A DNA stretch of 64,000 nucleotides from Clostridia bacterium. GTDB lineage: Bacteria; Bacillota; Clostridia; TANB77; CAG-508. The translations under genes were made by a program, and so were the position numbers. The stretch lies in assembly GCA_900759475.1 (NCBI GenBank), contig CAAEVK010000039.1, forward strand, positions 16,212 to 80,211, in the 5' to 3' direction. The notes under the pieces were generated by a model. That model worked only from the letters and a program-made list of their open reading frames with translations. It was not told the origin of the DNA and ran no database searches. Below are positions 10,075 to 19,001 of this stretch, piece by piece. How positions within the stretch are numbered: the stretch's first letter is position 1; every line of letters begins with the position of its first letter.

Positions 10075-10956
10075 ATGGAAAAACAAATTAGACTTTTTTT
10101 AGAATTTCTTGAAAATGAAAGAAAATTATCAGAAAATACATTACAATCATACAGAAGAGATATTATGCAATATGAAGAATATATCAACCAAAATAAATTA
10201 AATTATAGCAAAGTAGATAAAGAAGTAATTAATACATATTTAAAATATTTAGAAGAAATGCATAAAAAATCTTCTACAGTATCAAGAAATTTAGCTTCAA
10301 TACGATCTTTTTATCAATTTTTATGTAAAAATAAAAAAGTAAAGGCAGACCCAACAGAAGGAATTGGCTCTCCTAAAATTGAAAAAAAAGCACCTAGTAT
10401 TCTTTCTTCAAAAGAAATAGAATTATTATTAGAGCAACCTAAAAATATAGATTTAAAAGGAATTAGAGACAAGGCAATGTTAGAATTTGCTTATGCAACA
10501 GGGATGAGAGTTACAGAAATTATTTCTTTAAATATTGATGATGTTAATTTAGAAGACGGATTGGTTAGTTGCAAAACTGGAGCAAGACAAAGAAATATTC
10601 CTTTAGGAACAATGAGTTTAAATGCTTTAAAAGATTATATTGAAAATGCAAGAAATATTTTAATTAAAGATGAAAGCAATAAAGCTTTGTTTGTTAATAT
10701 TAATGGAAAAAGATTAACTAGACAAGGTTTTTGGAAGATTATTAAATACTACAAAGAACAAGCACATATTACAAAGGACATTACTCCTCATGTTTTGCGT
10801 CATTCATTTGCAACACACCTTCTTCAAAATGGAGCAGATTTAAAAGCAATTCAAATGATGTTAGGACATTCTGATATTTCTTCAACACAAGTGTATATGC
10901 AATTTCAAGATGAAAGTCTAAAAAATGTCTATAGAAAAGCTCATCCAAGAGCATAA
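10075..10956 (+). CDS. xerD: tyrosine recombinase XerD
   Basis: A 293-residue tyrosine recombinase resolving chromosome dimers at dif. An N-terminal SAM-like core-binding domain (FLEFLENERKLSENTLQSY) precedes the catalytic domain. Catalytic residues visible: Arg in ATGMRVTEI, HVLRHSFATHLL (His and Arg), LGHSDISST (His) and the nucleophile Tyr in VYMQF. The length is normal for XerC/XerD. Position after spoIIM favours XerD over XerC. GGAGAG lies before the ATG and a strong terminator follows. Confidence 0.92.
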   Translation: MEKQIRLFLEFLENERKLSENTLQSYRRDIMQYEEYINQNKLNYSKVDKEVINTYLKYLEEMHKKSSTVSRNLASIRSFYQFLCKNKKVKADPTEGIGSPKIEKKAPSILSSKEIELLLEQPKNIDLKGIRDKAMLEFAYATGMRVTEIISLNIDDVNLEDGLVSCKTGARQRNIPLGTMSLNALKDYIENARNILIKDESNKALFVNINGKRLTRQGFWKIIKYYKEQAHITKDITPHVLRHSFATHLLQNGADLKAIQMMLGHSDISSTQVYMQFQDESLKNVYRKAHPRA

Positions 10957-10963
10957 AAAGAGA

Positions 10964-10988
10964 AAAACAGGTAAGACCTGTTTTTTTT
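10964..10988 (+). terminator. rho-independent terminator after xerD
   Basis: AAAACAGGT and ACCTGTTTT pair around a 3-base loop, and the T tract runs to eight Ts. Confidence 0.9.
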
Positions 10989-11143
10989 GTTACAAATATA
11001 TTACATAAATATTATTTTTACAAGTCAACTAACAAAAAAGTAATTTATTTATGTTATAATAATAATTAATGTATAGATAGAAGAGTAAAACTTTACACCA
11101 TTGTAACTTGTGAATATTAAAATAATTTGAAAAGAGGAAAAAT

Positions 11144-12841
11144 ATGGAGGAAAATAATATAAAACCAATTTATGATATTGTAAATAGTATACCTGTAACA
11201 GAAGGAAATAAAGATACAATTGAGGAAATAAAACAATCTTTAGAAAATGGTGATATTGGATATGCGTTAGAAAAAATTGAGACTTTAAAATTTAGGAGTA
11301 ATGATAGAAAAAAAGTTAGTAAAATGTTTCCAGCAGAATTAACAAAACCAGAATTGGAAAAAATTTACATTGGTTTAGTATTAAACAATCCAAGACTAAT
11401 TGCCAAGTATTATTTTATTAAAGAAGATTGTTTGTTTGATGATGATGAATTATTAAACATTTATAAGAGCATAATATTTACAGAAGGAGAAGCTTTTGCA
11501 CCAGAAATAGCTAAAAGAGATTTTAGCTTTTCAAAAGATACAGAACAATCTTTTATATTAAAAAATAAGTTAAAAAAATATGTTTTGGGTGAAAATTATA
11601 ATATAGAAAAAGTATATGTGGAATTAAAAAAAATATTTATTTTAAGAAAGAATTATTTAAAAATTCCAATTGCTACTTTACAAAACAGAATTGTAGAAAT
11701 AACAAACTATATTTTGTATGATAAAATGTCCATTGAAGAGATAGAGGATGCAGTTAGCCAAGTAAATGCAACTGTTAAATTTAAAAGAGCAATTTTAAAC
11801 CAAGGATTAACAGAATTTTTGGAAGAAGGAGATAATGATTTAACAAACGGTTTAGCTTTACCATTTCCTATTTTAACCAAAGTATTTAAAGGAATTAGAA
11901 AAGGAGAGACAATGGCATATGCAATGCCATCTAACTCTGGTAAAAGTAGGTTTACCATAAATGTTATTGCTCATACAGCGTTTTTACATAAGAAAAAAGT
12001 ATTGTTAATTTCTAATGAAATGTCAGAAGAAAAAATGCGCTTGTGTTTAATTACTACTATTATTAATGACCCAAAATTACAAGAATTACATGGACAAAAG
12101 TTAAAAAAGTCAGAAGGAGAATTACTGGAATTTAAATTTAGACCTGACAACAATAATGATGCTGAAGTAGATGAAGAGGGATTTGTTGTAAGAAGAAAGG
12201 ACGAAACACAAGCTGAATTTGTGGCAAGACTTCAAAAAATTTCAACAGAATTTCAACAAACAATTGCAGTTACAGACTGGGTTAACCAACAAAATTCCAT
12301 TTTCTTTATTAATATTACAGACCATACTAATGATGAATTACAAAAGGTTATTATTAACTATTATTATAAAGAACAAATTGAATATGTGTTTTATGATACT
12401 TTAAAAACAGATACAGCTAATATTGGTATAGGAGAAGAGCTAAAGAAAACAGCTACAATTTTATCTAATTTAGCACAAAATTTTAAAATTTTTATTTGTT
12501 CAACATTACAATTAACAGAAGGAAAAACATTGCCAATTAATTTAGACGTTAATGATTTATCTGCAAGTAGAACAGTAAAAGAGGTTTTAGATACATTATG
12601 TTTAATTAAGCAAATAAATCAAAATAGTTATGATGATTACGAATATTCTATGAATGAGGTAGACACTGTTTTTTATGATTTAGAAAAGTTTGAAGATCCA
12701 GATGTTAGATATTATACATGGATAGTAGACAAAAATAGAGCTGGAGCGAAACCAAAATTATTATTTCGATTAAATTTAGCATATAATAGATGGGAAGAAT
12801 TAGGCTATTTACGATTAAAACAATCAAAACAAGAAGAATAG
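11144..12841 (+). CDS. DnaB/RecA-like P-loop ATPase of unknown role
   Basis: A 565-residue soluble protein. The N-terminal ~240 residues are helical and unrecognised. From residue ~250 there is a RecA/DnaB-type core: GETMAYAMPSNSGKS (Walker A variant, x-P-S-N-S-G-K-S), KKVLLISNEMSEEKM (as in DnaB helicases), YVFYDTLKTD as a Walker B region, and a late segment with ASRTVKEVLDTLCLI. This resembles the C-terminal domain of replicative helicases, but the usual DnaB N-terminal domain is not evident. It may be a mobile-element or phage-type helicase relative, or a lineage-specific ATPase. It is monocistronic, with GAGG before the ATG. Confidence 0.55.
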   Translation: MEENNIKPIYDIVNSIPVTEGNKDTIEEIKQSLENGDIGYALEKIETLKFRSNDRKKVSKMFPAELTKPELEKIYIGLVLNNPRLIAKYYFIKEDCLFDDDELLNIYKSIIFTEGEAFAPEIAKRDFSFSKDTEQSFILKNKLKKYVLGENYNIEKVYVELKKIFILRKNYLKIPIATLQNRIVEITNYILYDKMSIEEIEDAVSQVNATVKFKRAILNQGLTEFLEEGDNDLTNGLALPFPILTKVFKGIRKGETMAYAMPSNSGKSRFTINVIAHTAFLHKKKVLLISNEMSEEKMRLCLITTIINDPKLQELHGQKLKKSEGELLEFKFRPDNNNDAEVDEEGFVVRRKDETQAEFVARLQKISTEFQQTIAVTDWVNQQNSIFFINITDHTNDELQKVIINYYYKEQIEYVFYDTLKTDTANIGIGEELKKTATILSNLAQNFKIFICSTLQLTEGKTLPINLDVNDLSASRTVKEVLDTLCLIKQINQNSYDDYEYSMNEVDTVFYDLEKFEDPDVRYYTWIVDKNRAGAKPKLLFRLNLAYNRWEELGYLRLKQSKQEE

Positions 12842-12922
12842 TGCAAAAGAAAAATTTTCTTCTTTTAAATTGTTTTATATTGAGACATACTAAATATATA
12901 AAACATTAAAGGAGGAATTTTT

Positions 12923-13090
12923 ATGGAACATAAACAAAAAATAAATTGTACAGTTAAAACTTGTGAATATAATAATTGTCAAAATAATGAGTGTACTTTA
13001 AAGCAAATCATTGTAACACCAACACAAGGTTGCAATACTAAACAACCAGATGAATCAATGTGTTCAAGTTACAAATGCAATCAACGTTAA
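12923..13090 (+). CDS. DUF1540 small Cys-rich protein
   Basis: A 55-residue protein, strongly started by AAAGGAGG before ATG 12923. It has paired cysteines in the DUF1540 style: INCTVKTCEYN, then NNECTLKQI, CNTKQPDESMC and YKC. The spacing suggests metal binding. The family is common in spore-forming clostridia, and its role is unknown. A hairpin terminator lies just downstream. Confidence 0.8.
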   Translation: MEHKQKINCTVKTCEYNNCQNNECTLKQIIVTPTQGCNTKQPDESMCSSYKCNQR

Positions 13091-13106
13091 AAAAATTTAA
13101 TAATAA

Positions 13107-13129
13107 AGGACGCTATTTTATGGCGTCCT
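13107..13129 (+). terminator. hairpin terminator
   Basis: AGGACGC pairs with GCGTCCT around a 9-base loop, followed by an AT-rich stretch. The T tract is weak. Confidence 0.6.
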
Positions 13130-13231
13130 ATTAAATTGATAAGATTTTATCTTTATATTATTTTTGTGGACATTTTGAAAATAAAAATATATAATTTATG
13201 TAATAAATACAACAGAAAAGAGGAAAATTAA

Positions 13232-14101
13232 ATGATAGATTTACATACTCATACAAATTGTTCAGATGGTGCTGATGATGTATTAGAATTATTGAAAAAA
13301 GCAGAACAAAGAAAAATAGAAGTTTTAAGCATAACAGATCATAATACTTGTTTAGCATATCAAAAATTAAATACCGTTAATTTAAAACAATATTATACGG
13401 GAATTTTAATAAATGGATGTGAGTTAAGAACAGTAATAGATGGCTATAATATTGAATTATTAGGATATAATGTAAATACCGATTTTTTAAACCAAGAATT
13501 GCCAAAAATAGAGCCAACGTTTGCACAACTAAATGAGGAAGAAGCTAAAATTTTTTTTGAAATATTAATTAATAAAGGATATACATTAAAAAAGGAAAAC
13601 ATACAATTTAATCCTGAAACAGAATCAGGAAATGAAAAAATTATACAAGAGCTACTAAAGTATCCAGAAAATCAACACTTTTTGAATATTTTCCCTAACA
13701 GAGAATTTTCAGGAAAAATATTACACAAACAATATATTACAAATCCAAATAGTGATTTTTTTGTAGATAGCAGTGCTTTACTACCAGATGTAAAAACAAT
13801 TATTAATTTAATACATCAAGCAGGAGGACTTGTTTTTATTCCACATATATTTGCTTATGGAAATAGTTCAAATCTAATTTTAGAAAAATTAATAAAAGTA
13901 GGAGGAATTGATGGAATCGAATGCTATTATTCTGATTTTACAAAAGAACAAACGCAATATCTTCTAAGAATTTGTGAAGAACAAAACTATTACATTTCAG
14001 CGGGAACAGATTACCATGGAAATAATAGAAAAGGTGTAGAACTTGGTACAGGAAAAGGTAATATGAAAGTTGAAAAGAATGTAATAGAAGCGTGGATATA
14101 A
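13232..14101 (+). CDS. PHP-domain phosphoesterase
   Basis: A 289-residue PHP-superfamily protein. Metal-ligand motifs: DLHTHTNCSDG at residues 3-13, SITDHNT near 44, a middle GCELR, IPHIFAYG near 207 and GTDYHG near 263. Relatives act as 3',5'-nucleotide phosphatases or histidinol-phosphatase-like enzymes; the exact substrate cannot be told. AGAGG precedes ATG 13232. A decayed copy of its 3' end lies at 14818-14960. Confidence 0.85.
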   Translation: MIDLHTHTNCSDGADDVLELLKKAEQRKIEVLSITDHNTCLAYQKLNTVNLKQYYTGILINGCELRTVIDGYNIELLGYNVNTDFLNQELPKIEPTFAQLNEEEAKIFFEILINKGYTLKKENIQFNPETESGNEKIIQELLKYPENQHFLNIFPNREFSGKILHKQYITNPNSDFFVDSSALLPDVKTIINLIHQAGGLVFIPHIFAYGNSSNLILEKLIKVGGIDGIECYYSDFTKEQTQYLLRICEEQNYYISAGTDYHGNNRKGVELGTGKGNMKVEKNVIEAWI

Positions 14102-14186
14102 ATTTGTTAAATAATTAGTGGGAAGAACAAGGTGATGAATATATAGCATAAAACATTAACTATCTTACCAATAAATTTTAAGAAAT

Positions 14187-14720
14187 TTAATTTTTTATAA
14201 TACTATATTGGTATGTAATTGGATCTTTAAAAATTCCTAACTTTGGTGTAGAATAGGTAAAAGTTATAAAACATATTCCTATAAGTATTAAAACAAATAT
14301 GCTTATTTTTTTGTTGCATTTAACGGTATTAGTCATAAATCTATATGCAACATATTCTCCTAATATAGTTGCCATAAAAAATAAGCTTATATCAATAAAT
14401 GCAATATTTTTTCCTAATATTCCACTGTAAGTATAAAAAAATATAACTGTAAATAATGTTGCAATGATGATACCAATAGTTTTTGAACATAAAAAATTAG
14501 GTACATTTTTTCCTATATAAAAATAGCCAATTATTAATGTTAATAACATTGGAAAATATAAAAGTTTTAAATGTTCCCAAATGCTTTCATTTACAGCGGA
14601 AAATAAGGCAATTATATAATTTTCTCCTGATAATTTATATGTAAAATGTAATAATGTTCCTAGTATAAATGTAAATATAACACTAAATATTTGATAATTC
14701 TTAATTTTATTTTTATCCAT
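14187..14720 (-). CDS. DUF6512-type membrane protein
   Basis: A 177-residue integral membrane protein with about five hydrophobic helices. Its most striking motif is FSAVNESIWEHLKLLYFP near residues 39-56, which I associate with DUF6512. Function is unknown. AAGGAGG lies just before the start at 14720. It sits in opposite orientation between the PHP gene and the PHP-derived remnant, and may have moved in with or after that duplication. Confidence 0.7.
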   Translation of the reverse strand: MDKNKIKNYQIFSVIFTFILGTLLHFTYKLSGENYIIALFSAVNESIWEHLKLLYFPMLLTLIIGYFYIGKNVPNFLCSKTIGIIIATLFTVIFFYTYSGILGKNIAFIDISLFFMATILGEYVAYRFMTNTVKCNKKISIFVLILIGICFITFTYSTPKLGIFKDPITYQYSIIKN

Positions 14721-14817
14721 ATAAACCTCCTTGAATTAATATATGTTTTATTGTTAAAAACTATTATAAATTTTATTATTTTATTGTGTGTTTTTTTAAT
14801 AAAGTTAAATTAGGGGG

Positions 14818-14960
14818 ATTTGTTTATAGAAATAGTTCAAAACGAATTTTAGAAAAACTAATAAATATATGAAAAGGTAATATGAAAGTGGAAAAGAGTG
14901 TAATAGAAATGAGGATGTAAATTTGTTAAACATTAGTTTTTAGTAGAAAAATAATAAAAA
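14818..14960 (+). pseudogene. decayed duplicate of the PHP gene 3' end
   Basis: The stretch reads GGGGGATTTGTTTATAGAAA... and then AGTTCAAAACGAATTTTAGA, matching 13828-13890 of the PHP gene with an internal deletion. It continues with GGTAATATGAAAGTGGAAAA, matching 14058-14080, and runs on past the stop into the same downstream bases (AAATTTGTTAAA...AAGAACAAGGT). Gaps, stops and substitutions rule out coding. It is seen directly as a degenerate direct repeat flanking the DUF6512 gene. Confidence 0.75.
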
Positions 14961-14987
14961 GAACAAGGTAACAAATAATTAAAAATA

Positions 14988-15016
14988 AAAACGGTACATT
15001 TTGAGCGTACCGCTTT
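14988..15016 (-). terminator. terminator of the cotJ operon
   Basis: On the minus strand CGGTAC and GTACCG pair around a 9-base loop, followed by TTTTTATTTTT. It lies just past the cotJC stop. Confidence 0.85.
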
Positions 15017-15020
15017 TGAT

Positions 15021-15674
15021 TTATCTACCACAATTGCAATTATTATTAGCATTCATCATTATATTATTTGTTGCATTACATTCGCAAGAATTATGATTCA
15101 TATAAAATTTTTTCTGTGCTAGTTTTTCGTGAACGCCATTTAGTGCCTCGCCAAAGCGTTGGAAGTGAACGACTTCTCTTTGACGTAAAAAGCGAAGAGG
15201 GTCAATTACATCAGGCTCATCACGACATAAATCTATTAATTTTTCATAAGTTGCACGTGCTTTTTGTTCTGCTGCTAAATCTTCTTGTAAATTAGCAACA
15301 GGATCTCCCTTACAAGCAATGTATGCTGCTGTGAATGGATTACTAGCTGCTGATTGTGGATATATATCTACTCCATGATCGGTATAATATGCACCTAATC
15401 CTGCTTGTTCAATTTCTTCTATACTTGCCTTATCTGTTAATTGGTGAACAATAGTACCAACCATTTCCAAGTGAGCTAATTCTTCTGTACCAATATCATT
15501 TAAGATTGCTTTTGATTTTTGATCTGGCATGCCAAAACGTTGACTTAAATATCTTAAAGAAGCAGCAAGTTCTCCATCTGGTCCGCCATATTGTGAGATA
15601 ATAAATTTAGCAAGTTTTGGATTATTGTTTTTTATATTAATAGGGTATTCTAGTTTTTTATCATAAATCCACAT
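15021..15674 (-). CDS. cotJC: spore coat protein CotJC (manganese catalase family)
   Basis: A 217-residue ferritin-like di-manganese protein of the CotJC group, built into the spore coat. Metal and family motifs: QYGGPDGELAASLRYLSQRF near residue 30, IGTEELAHLEMVGT (E-E-x-x-H), DLAAEQKARATYE and RQREVVHFQRFGEAL. The C-terminal tail is Asn/Cys-rich (CECN...CNCGR), an unusual extension perhaps for cross-linking or metal binding. It is the last gene of the cotJABC operon, 2 bases after cotJB. Confidence 0.93.
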   Translation of the reverse strand: MWIYDKKLEYPINIKNNNPKLAKFIISQYGGPDGELAASLRYLSQRFGMPDQKSKAILNDIGTEELAHLEMVGTIVHQLTDKASIEEIEQAGLGAYYTDHGVDIYPQSAASNPFTAAYIACKGDPVANLQEDLAAEQKARATYEKLIDLCRDEPDVIDPLRFLRQREVVHFQRFGEALNGVHEKLAQKKFYMNHNSCECNATNNIMMNANNNCNCGR

Positions 15675-15676
15675 AC

Positions 15677-15946
15677 TTAAAAATCACTCCTTTCCCAAGG
15701 CCATGGTTCTTCTAGCCATCTCCATTTATTACATGGGAAGAAAATGGTAAGAGGTCCATAAACTTTTTGATATTTATCTTGTAAATCTTTTAACATTTTA
15801 GCATATTCTCTGTATAAACAAAGAGCTTTTGTATCATCTGGATGAGTGTCTAAATATAATCCAAGTTCAATAATTGCAAAATTATATTCACGTATTTTTT
15901 TCATCATTTCTGCTCTTGTTTCTTGACAATGTTCATTATTAAACAT
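15677..15946 (-). CDS. cotJB: spore coat protein CotJB
   Basis: An 89-residue CotJB protein. The family pattern is visible: IREYNFAIIELGLYLDTHPDD, then ALCLYREYAKML, YGPLTIFFPCNKWRWLEEPWPWE. I start it at 15946 (MFNNEHCQE), because AAGGAGGGG sits just upstream; the longer reading would put that site inside the gene. It overlaps the end of cotJA by 8 bases, which implies coupling. Confidence 0.92.
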   Translation of the reverse strand: MFNNEHCQETRAEMMKKIREYNFAIIELGLYLDTHPDDTKALCLYREYAKMLKDLQDKYQKVYGPLTIFFPCNKWRWLEEPWPWERSDF

Positions 15947-16283
15947 GATTACACCCCTCCTTAATTTCATTTGACATTCTTAAATATTCTATTTTATGCA
16001 TTGATTGACAAGGCATATAAGGACTTACTAATTCAGGGAAAATAGTTCCCATTTTAAGTCCTACGTCTGGTGTAAATGTTTTATTCATTCTTTGAACAGG
16101 AACATAACTTTCTCCAAACATTGGGTTAGAAGGAAAAAGACTTTCTTCTTCGTCAAAACCACAAAAACATTCATCATGTTCATATTCTGAAATTGGCATT
16201 ACATTATCACAAATATCTTCTAGTACATCATTTTTATCGTTATTGCAACAATAGCATTTACTGAATTTACAATTTCTGTACAT
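15939..16283 (-). CDS. cotJA: spore coat associated protein CotJA
   Basis: A 114-residue protein. The core (YVPVQRMNKTFTPDVGLKMGTIFPELVSPYMP) is the CotJA signature. An N-terminal Cys-rich extension (CKFSKCYCC) is longer than in Bacillus CotJA. It is the first gene of the cotJABC unit, with AAGGAGGAA upstream of 16283. In Bacillus cotJ is expressed in the mother cell under SigE; I could not pick out a convincing SigE site here. Confidence 0.88.
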   Translation of the reverse strand: MYRNCKFSKCYCCNNDKNDVLEDICDNVMPISEYEHDECFCGFDEEESLFPSNPMFGESYVPVQRMNKTFTPDVGLKMGTIFPELVSPYMPCQSMHKIEYLRMSNEIKEGCNHV

Positions 16284-16325
16284 TAAAAATTCCTCCTTTA
16301 CATAGGTTTATATTAACATCATATG

Positions 16326-16352
16326 CAAAAAAATACACAATGTGTATTTTTT
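16326..16352 (-). terminator. terminator of tmcAL
   Basis: On the minus strand AAAAATACACA pairs with TGTGTATTTTT and the T run continues to seven Ts. It lies between tmcAL and cotJA. Confidence 0.75.
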
Positions 16353-16420
16353 CGCATTGTGTATAAAGAAATTCTGAAATTTGAGTTTAAATAAAAACAG
16401 ATAATGAATCTTCCATTTTA

Positions 16421-17647
16421 TCAAATGACAATTATTTTCTGCGTATAGTCTAAATTAGAAGAAGAATCATATTCATATCCTAAAGTATATAGATTTGTTG
16501 AAAGAATATCTGTATTTAACATATTTGCTAAAATCTTATTTTTATTGACATTGGTAAACTCTTTTACAGAAGTAATAATTGGCAATTTGGGATTTGCATA
16601 TTTTATTAAAGAAATTAGTTCTTTTCCTTTTTGATTCATTCCTAAAACTCTAATATATGGTTGTTTTATGACTTTAGAGTCTGCCATATCTTTTTTCGTA
16701 ATGTCTAGTATGGCATATAACATAATTCTTTGCAAACGAGTAAAAGTATAACGTTTACTTTTCATTTTTGTAATAAATTCATCCAAAGAGACAGAAGAGT
16801 CAGCCGCTTTTTTAACAGCATTTTCCAAACCTTCCGAAACGTCTGGAAGATTAGCAATTTCTTCAGTAGACATTTTTCGAAAGGTATATAAAATTTCTTT
16901 TTCAAAAACAGACAAATCTCCTACAACTTTTCCATATTTCATAGCATTTTGCAATATTTCATAAGTTTCATAAGGAATATAATTTTTTATATTTTTTTGC
17001 TGTTTAAAAAGTTCTCTAATATTAGTGCTACTAGCAATATTACCAGAAGGAATAATACTGTGGTGTCCAACAGAAGTTCTTTGAATTGTAATAGGAATAA
17101 TGGAACTTTTTTGTTGTTTCAATGCTTTTAAATATTCAATTGCTAATATATTATTAGGATTAGAAAGAATATTGGCATATTTTCTAATGTCATTTAAGTA
17201 CATGAGTAAGGCATTTTCTCTAGCTTTTGCATAGGAAATTCCTTTTGATAATTCATGAGATAAAAGCGTTACATATTCTTTTGGCTCATGGTATAAAATA
17301 TTAGCAAATTCATCTAAAAGTGATAAATCTCCTAATTCAGACCCAAAGGACAGGTGGGTAACAATTTGAAGATTATTTAGTATTTTAATGGAACCATTAG
17401 CAAAGTTTTCAGCACTAGAAATACTATAAATTGAAGGAAGTTCTAGAACTAAATCTATACCAGAACAAAGTGCCATTTGTGCTTTAGACCATTTATTAAC
17501 AAGACAAGGAGTTCCTCTTTGAGAAAAATTGCCACTAATAATACAAACGCAATAATCAGCGTTGGCTAATTCTTTTGAAGTTTGTAAGTGATATAAATGA
17601 CCATTATGAAATGGATTGTATTCCGCAATAATTCCTAAAACATTCAT
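16421..17647 (-). CDS. tmcAL: tRNA(Met) cytidine acetate ligase TmcAL
   Basis: A 408-residue HIGH-superfamily nucleotidyltransferase (YlbM family) that makes N4-acetylcytidine at the wobble base of elongator tRNA-Met from acetate and ATP. N-terminal motifs: GIIAEYNPFHNGHLYHL, ISGNFSQRGTP and LELPSIYSISSAENFA. GNIASSTNIRELF near residue 195 replaces the distal nucleotide-binding motif. I chose 17647 because AAAAGGAGG lies directly upstream. It fits beside the acetate genes pta and ackA elsewhere in the window, since acetate is its substrate. Confidence 0.9.
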   Translation of the reverse strand: MNVLGIIAEYNPFHNGHLYHLQTSKELANADYCVCIISGNFSQRGTPCLVNKWSKAQMALCSGIDLVLELPSIYSISSAENFANGSIKILNNLQIVTHLSFGSELGDLSLLDEFANILYHEPKEYVTLLSHELSKGISYAKARENALLMYLNDIRKYANILSNPNNILAIEYLKALKQQKSSIIPITIQRTSVGHHSIIPSGNIASSTNIRELFKQQKNIKNYIPYETYEILQNAMKYGKVVGDLSVFEKEILYTFRKMSTEEIANLPDVSEGLENAVKKAADSSVSLDEFITKMKSKRYTFTRLQRIMLYAILDITKKDMADSKVIKQPYIRVLGMNQKGKELISLIKYANPKLPIITSVKEFTNVNKNKILANMLNTDILSTNLYTLGYEYDSSSNLDYTQKIIVI

Positions 17648-17702
17648 AAAATTCCTCCTTTTAATATAAGAAAAATGGCTTTTATACATGTACACGTTTG
17701 CT

Positions 17703-17752
17703 TTACAAACTACAACAATCCAAGGAAACTTAACCCCTTGTTGTATACGTAA
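17703..17752. other. long imperfect hairpin between tmcAL and rnhA
   Basis: TTTAC...TACAACAA at 17703-17718 pairs with TTGTTGTA...GTAAA at 17738-17752, around a loop holding CCAAGG and CCCC. It lies in the divergent intergenic region. It could be a terminator, an attenuator or an unassigned RNA; nothing decides. Confidence 0.4.
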
Positions 17753-17869
17753 AAAATTAAAAATTAGATATAAAATTTAGGAAAACAATTGACTTGAAAT
17801 ATAGTCTTGACTAATTACTAACGATATAATATCATAAAATAATAGAATTTGTAAAGTGAGGGAGAAAAA

Positions 17870-18295
17870 GTGGAAAAAGTAATAATATATACAGATGGTG
17901 CTTGTTCTGGAAACCCAGGTCCAGGGGGATGGGGGACAATTTTATTATATAAAGATATAAAGAAAGAGTTAAGTGGAGAAAGCGAGAATACAACAAACAA
18001 CATTATGGAAATAACAGCTGTTATAGAAGGATTAAAACAGTTAAAATTTGAATGTGAAGTAGAAATTTATAGTGACAGTGCTTATGTTGTGAATGCTTTT
18101 AATAATGGTTGGATTTATAATTGGATGAAAAATAATTGGAAAACATCTGGAAAAGAACCTGTAAAAAATAAAGAATTGTGGCAAGAATTATACCAGTTAA
18201 CAAAACGACATAAAGTAAAATTTATTAAAGTAAAGGGACATAGTGATAATGAATTAAACAATCGATGTGATGAATTAGCAAGAGGAAAAAAATAA
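17870..18295 (+). CDS. rnhA: ribonuclease HI
   Basis: A 141-residue RNase H type 1 that cleaves RNA in RNA-DNA hybrids. Catalytic carboxylates are visible in [28 protein letters not shown] and NNRCDELA, and the handle region [17 protein letters not shown] is present. It starts at GTG 17870, with GAGGGAG upstream. It converges on the transglycosylase gene and shares a terminator with it. Confidence 0.95.
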   Translation: MEKVIIYTDGACSGNPGPGGWGTILLYKDIKKELSGESENTTNNIMEITAVIEGLKQLKFECEVEIYSDSAYVVNAFNNGWIYNWMKNNWKTSGKEPVKNKELWQELYQLTKRHKVKFIKVKGHSDNELNNRCDELARGKK

Positions 18296-18319
18296 AAATC
18301 CTCTATTTAAGAGGATTTT
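18295..18319. terminator. bidirectional terminator
   Basis: AAAATCCTCT and AGAGGATTTT pair around ATTTA, starting at the rnhA stop codon. It also covers the end of the minus-strand transglycosylase. Confidence 0.85.
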
Positions 18320-19001
18320 CTTCTTCCGATAAATAACCATATTCAATCATACATGCAACAACCTGTTCTTGTCTTTGGCGAGCAAGGTCTGGTCTATTAG
18401 AAAGAGAATATACTCCGTGGTGCGTTTGGAATACCTGCCAACAAAGTTAATTCATCTAAAGTAAGTTCGGAAGGTTCTTTTTTAAAATACCCTCTACTAG
18501 CTGCACCAATCCCATAATATCCATCACCAAAATAAATTGTATTCATATACATTTCTATAATATCATCTTTAGAATAGTTCTTTTCTAAATCAATAGCAGC
18601 AAATATTTCAGCCATTTTTCTACTAAATTTCTTTTCTTGTGTAAAGAAGATGTTTTTAGCAAGTTGTTGTGTAATTGTACTACCACCTTCCACTAAATCA
18701 AATTCAGAAATATTTCTAAAAATAGCTCTACCAATGGAAATAAAATCAACTGCTCCATGTTTTTCAAAACGATGGTCTTCAATTGCAATAATAGCATTTT
18801 TAAATGAAAGCGGGATTTTATCAATAGTGACATAACCGTTCTACAGAACGAATTTCTGCAACTCTTTGTTCCATACTTTTTGCTTTTATTGCTTCTTGGT
18901 ACATATTGTAACCGATCAACACTAAAAGCAATAAAAGCAACTATTCCAATTGCAAACAAAACGGCAAATAAAATAATTAATACTTTTAAAAATTTTTTCA
19001 T
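18303..19001 (-). CDS. monofunctional GT51 peptidoglycan transglycosylase, three +1 CGG shifts
   Basis: A membrane-anchored glycosyltransferase that polymerises lipid II. After one N-terminal helix (residues ~4-28) come the GT51 motifs: EDHRFEKHGAVD (catalytic Glu), GGSTITQQLAKN, IDLEKNYSKDDIIEMYMNTI and the LLAGIPNAP loop. There is no transpeptidase domain. As three-letter code the gene is broken at three CGG codons (18912-18914, 18836-18838, 18415-18417). Skipping each C gives VDGYNMY, VEGYVTID and NAPGVYS and one open frame of 231 residues. With so many perfect motifs, decay looks unlikely. The gene stands alone and converges on rnhA. Confidence 0.85.
18415..18417 (-). other. in-frame CGG, +1 recoding site (transglycosylase, third)
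   Basis: The minus frame reads GCA CCA CGG AGT ATA and then meets a stop. Skipping the C gives GCA CCA GGA GTA TAT (A-P-G-V-Y), as expected in the GT51 loop after LLAGIPN. Confidence 0.85.
18836..18838 (-). other. in-frame CGG, +1 recoding site (transglycosylase, second)
   Basis: The frame reads GTA GAA CGG TTA TGT. Skipping the C gives GTA GAA GGT TAT GTC ACT (V-E-G-Y-V-T), leading into the catalytic EDHRF segment. Confidence 0.85.
18912..18914 (-). other. in-frame CGG, +1 recoding site (transglycosylase, first)
   Basis: The frame reads GTT GAT CGG TTA CAA. Skipping the C gives GTT GAT GGT TAC AAT (V-D-G-Y-N), which continues openly to the second site. Confidence 0.8.
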
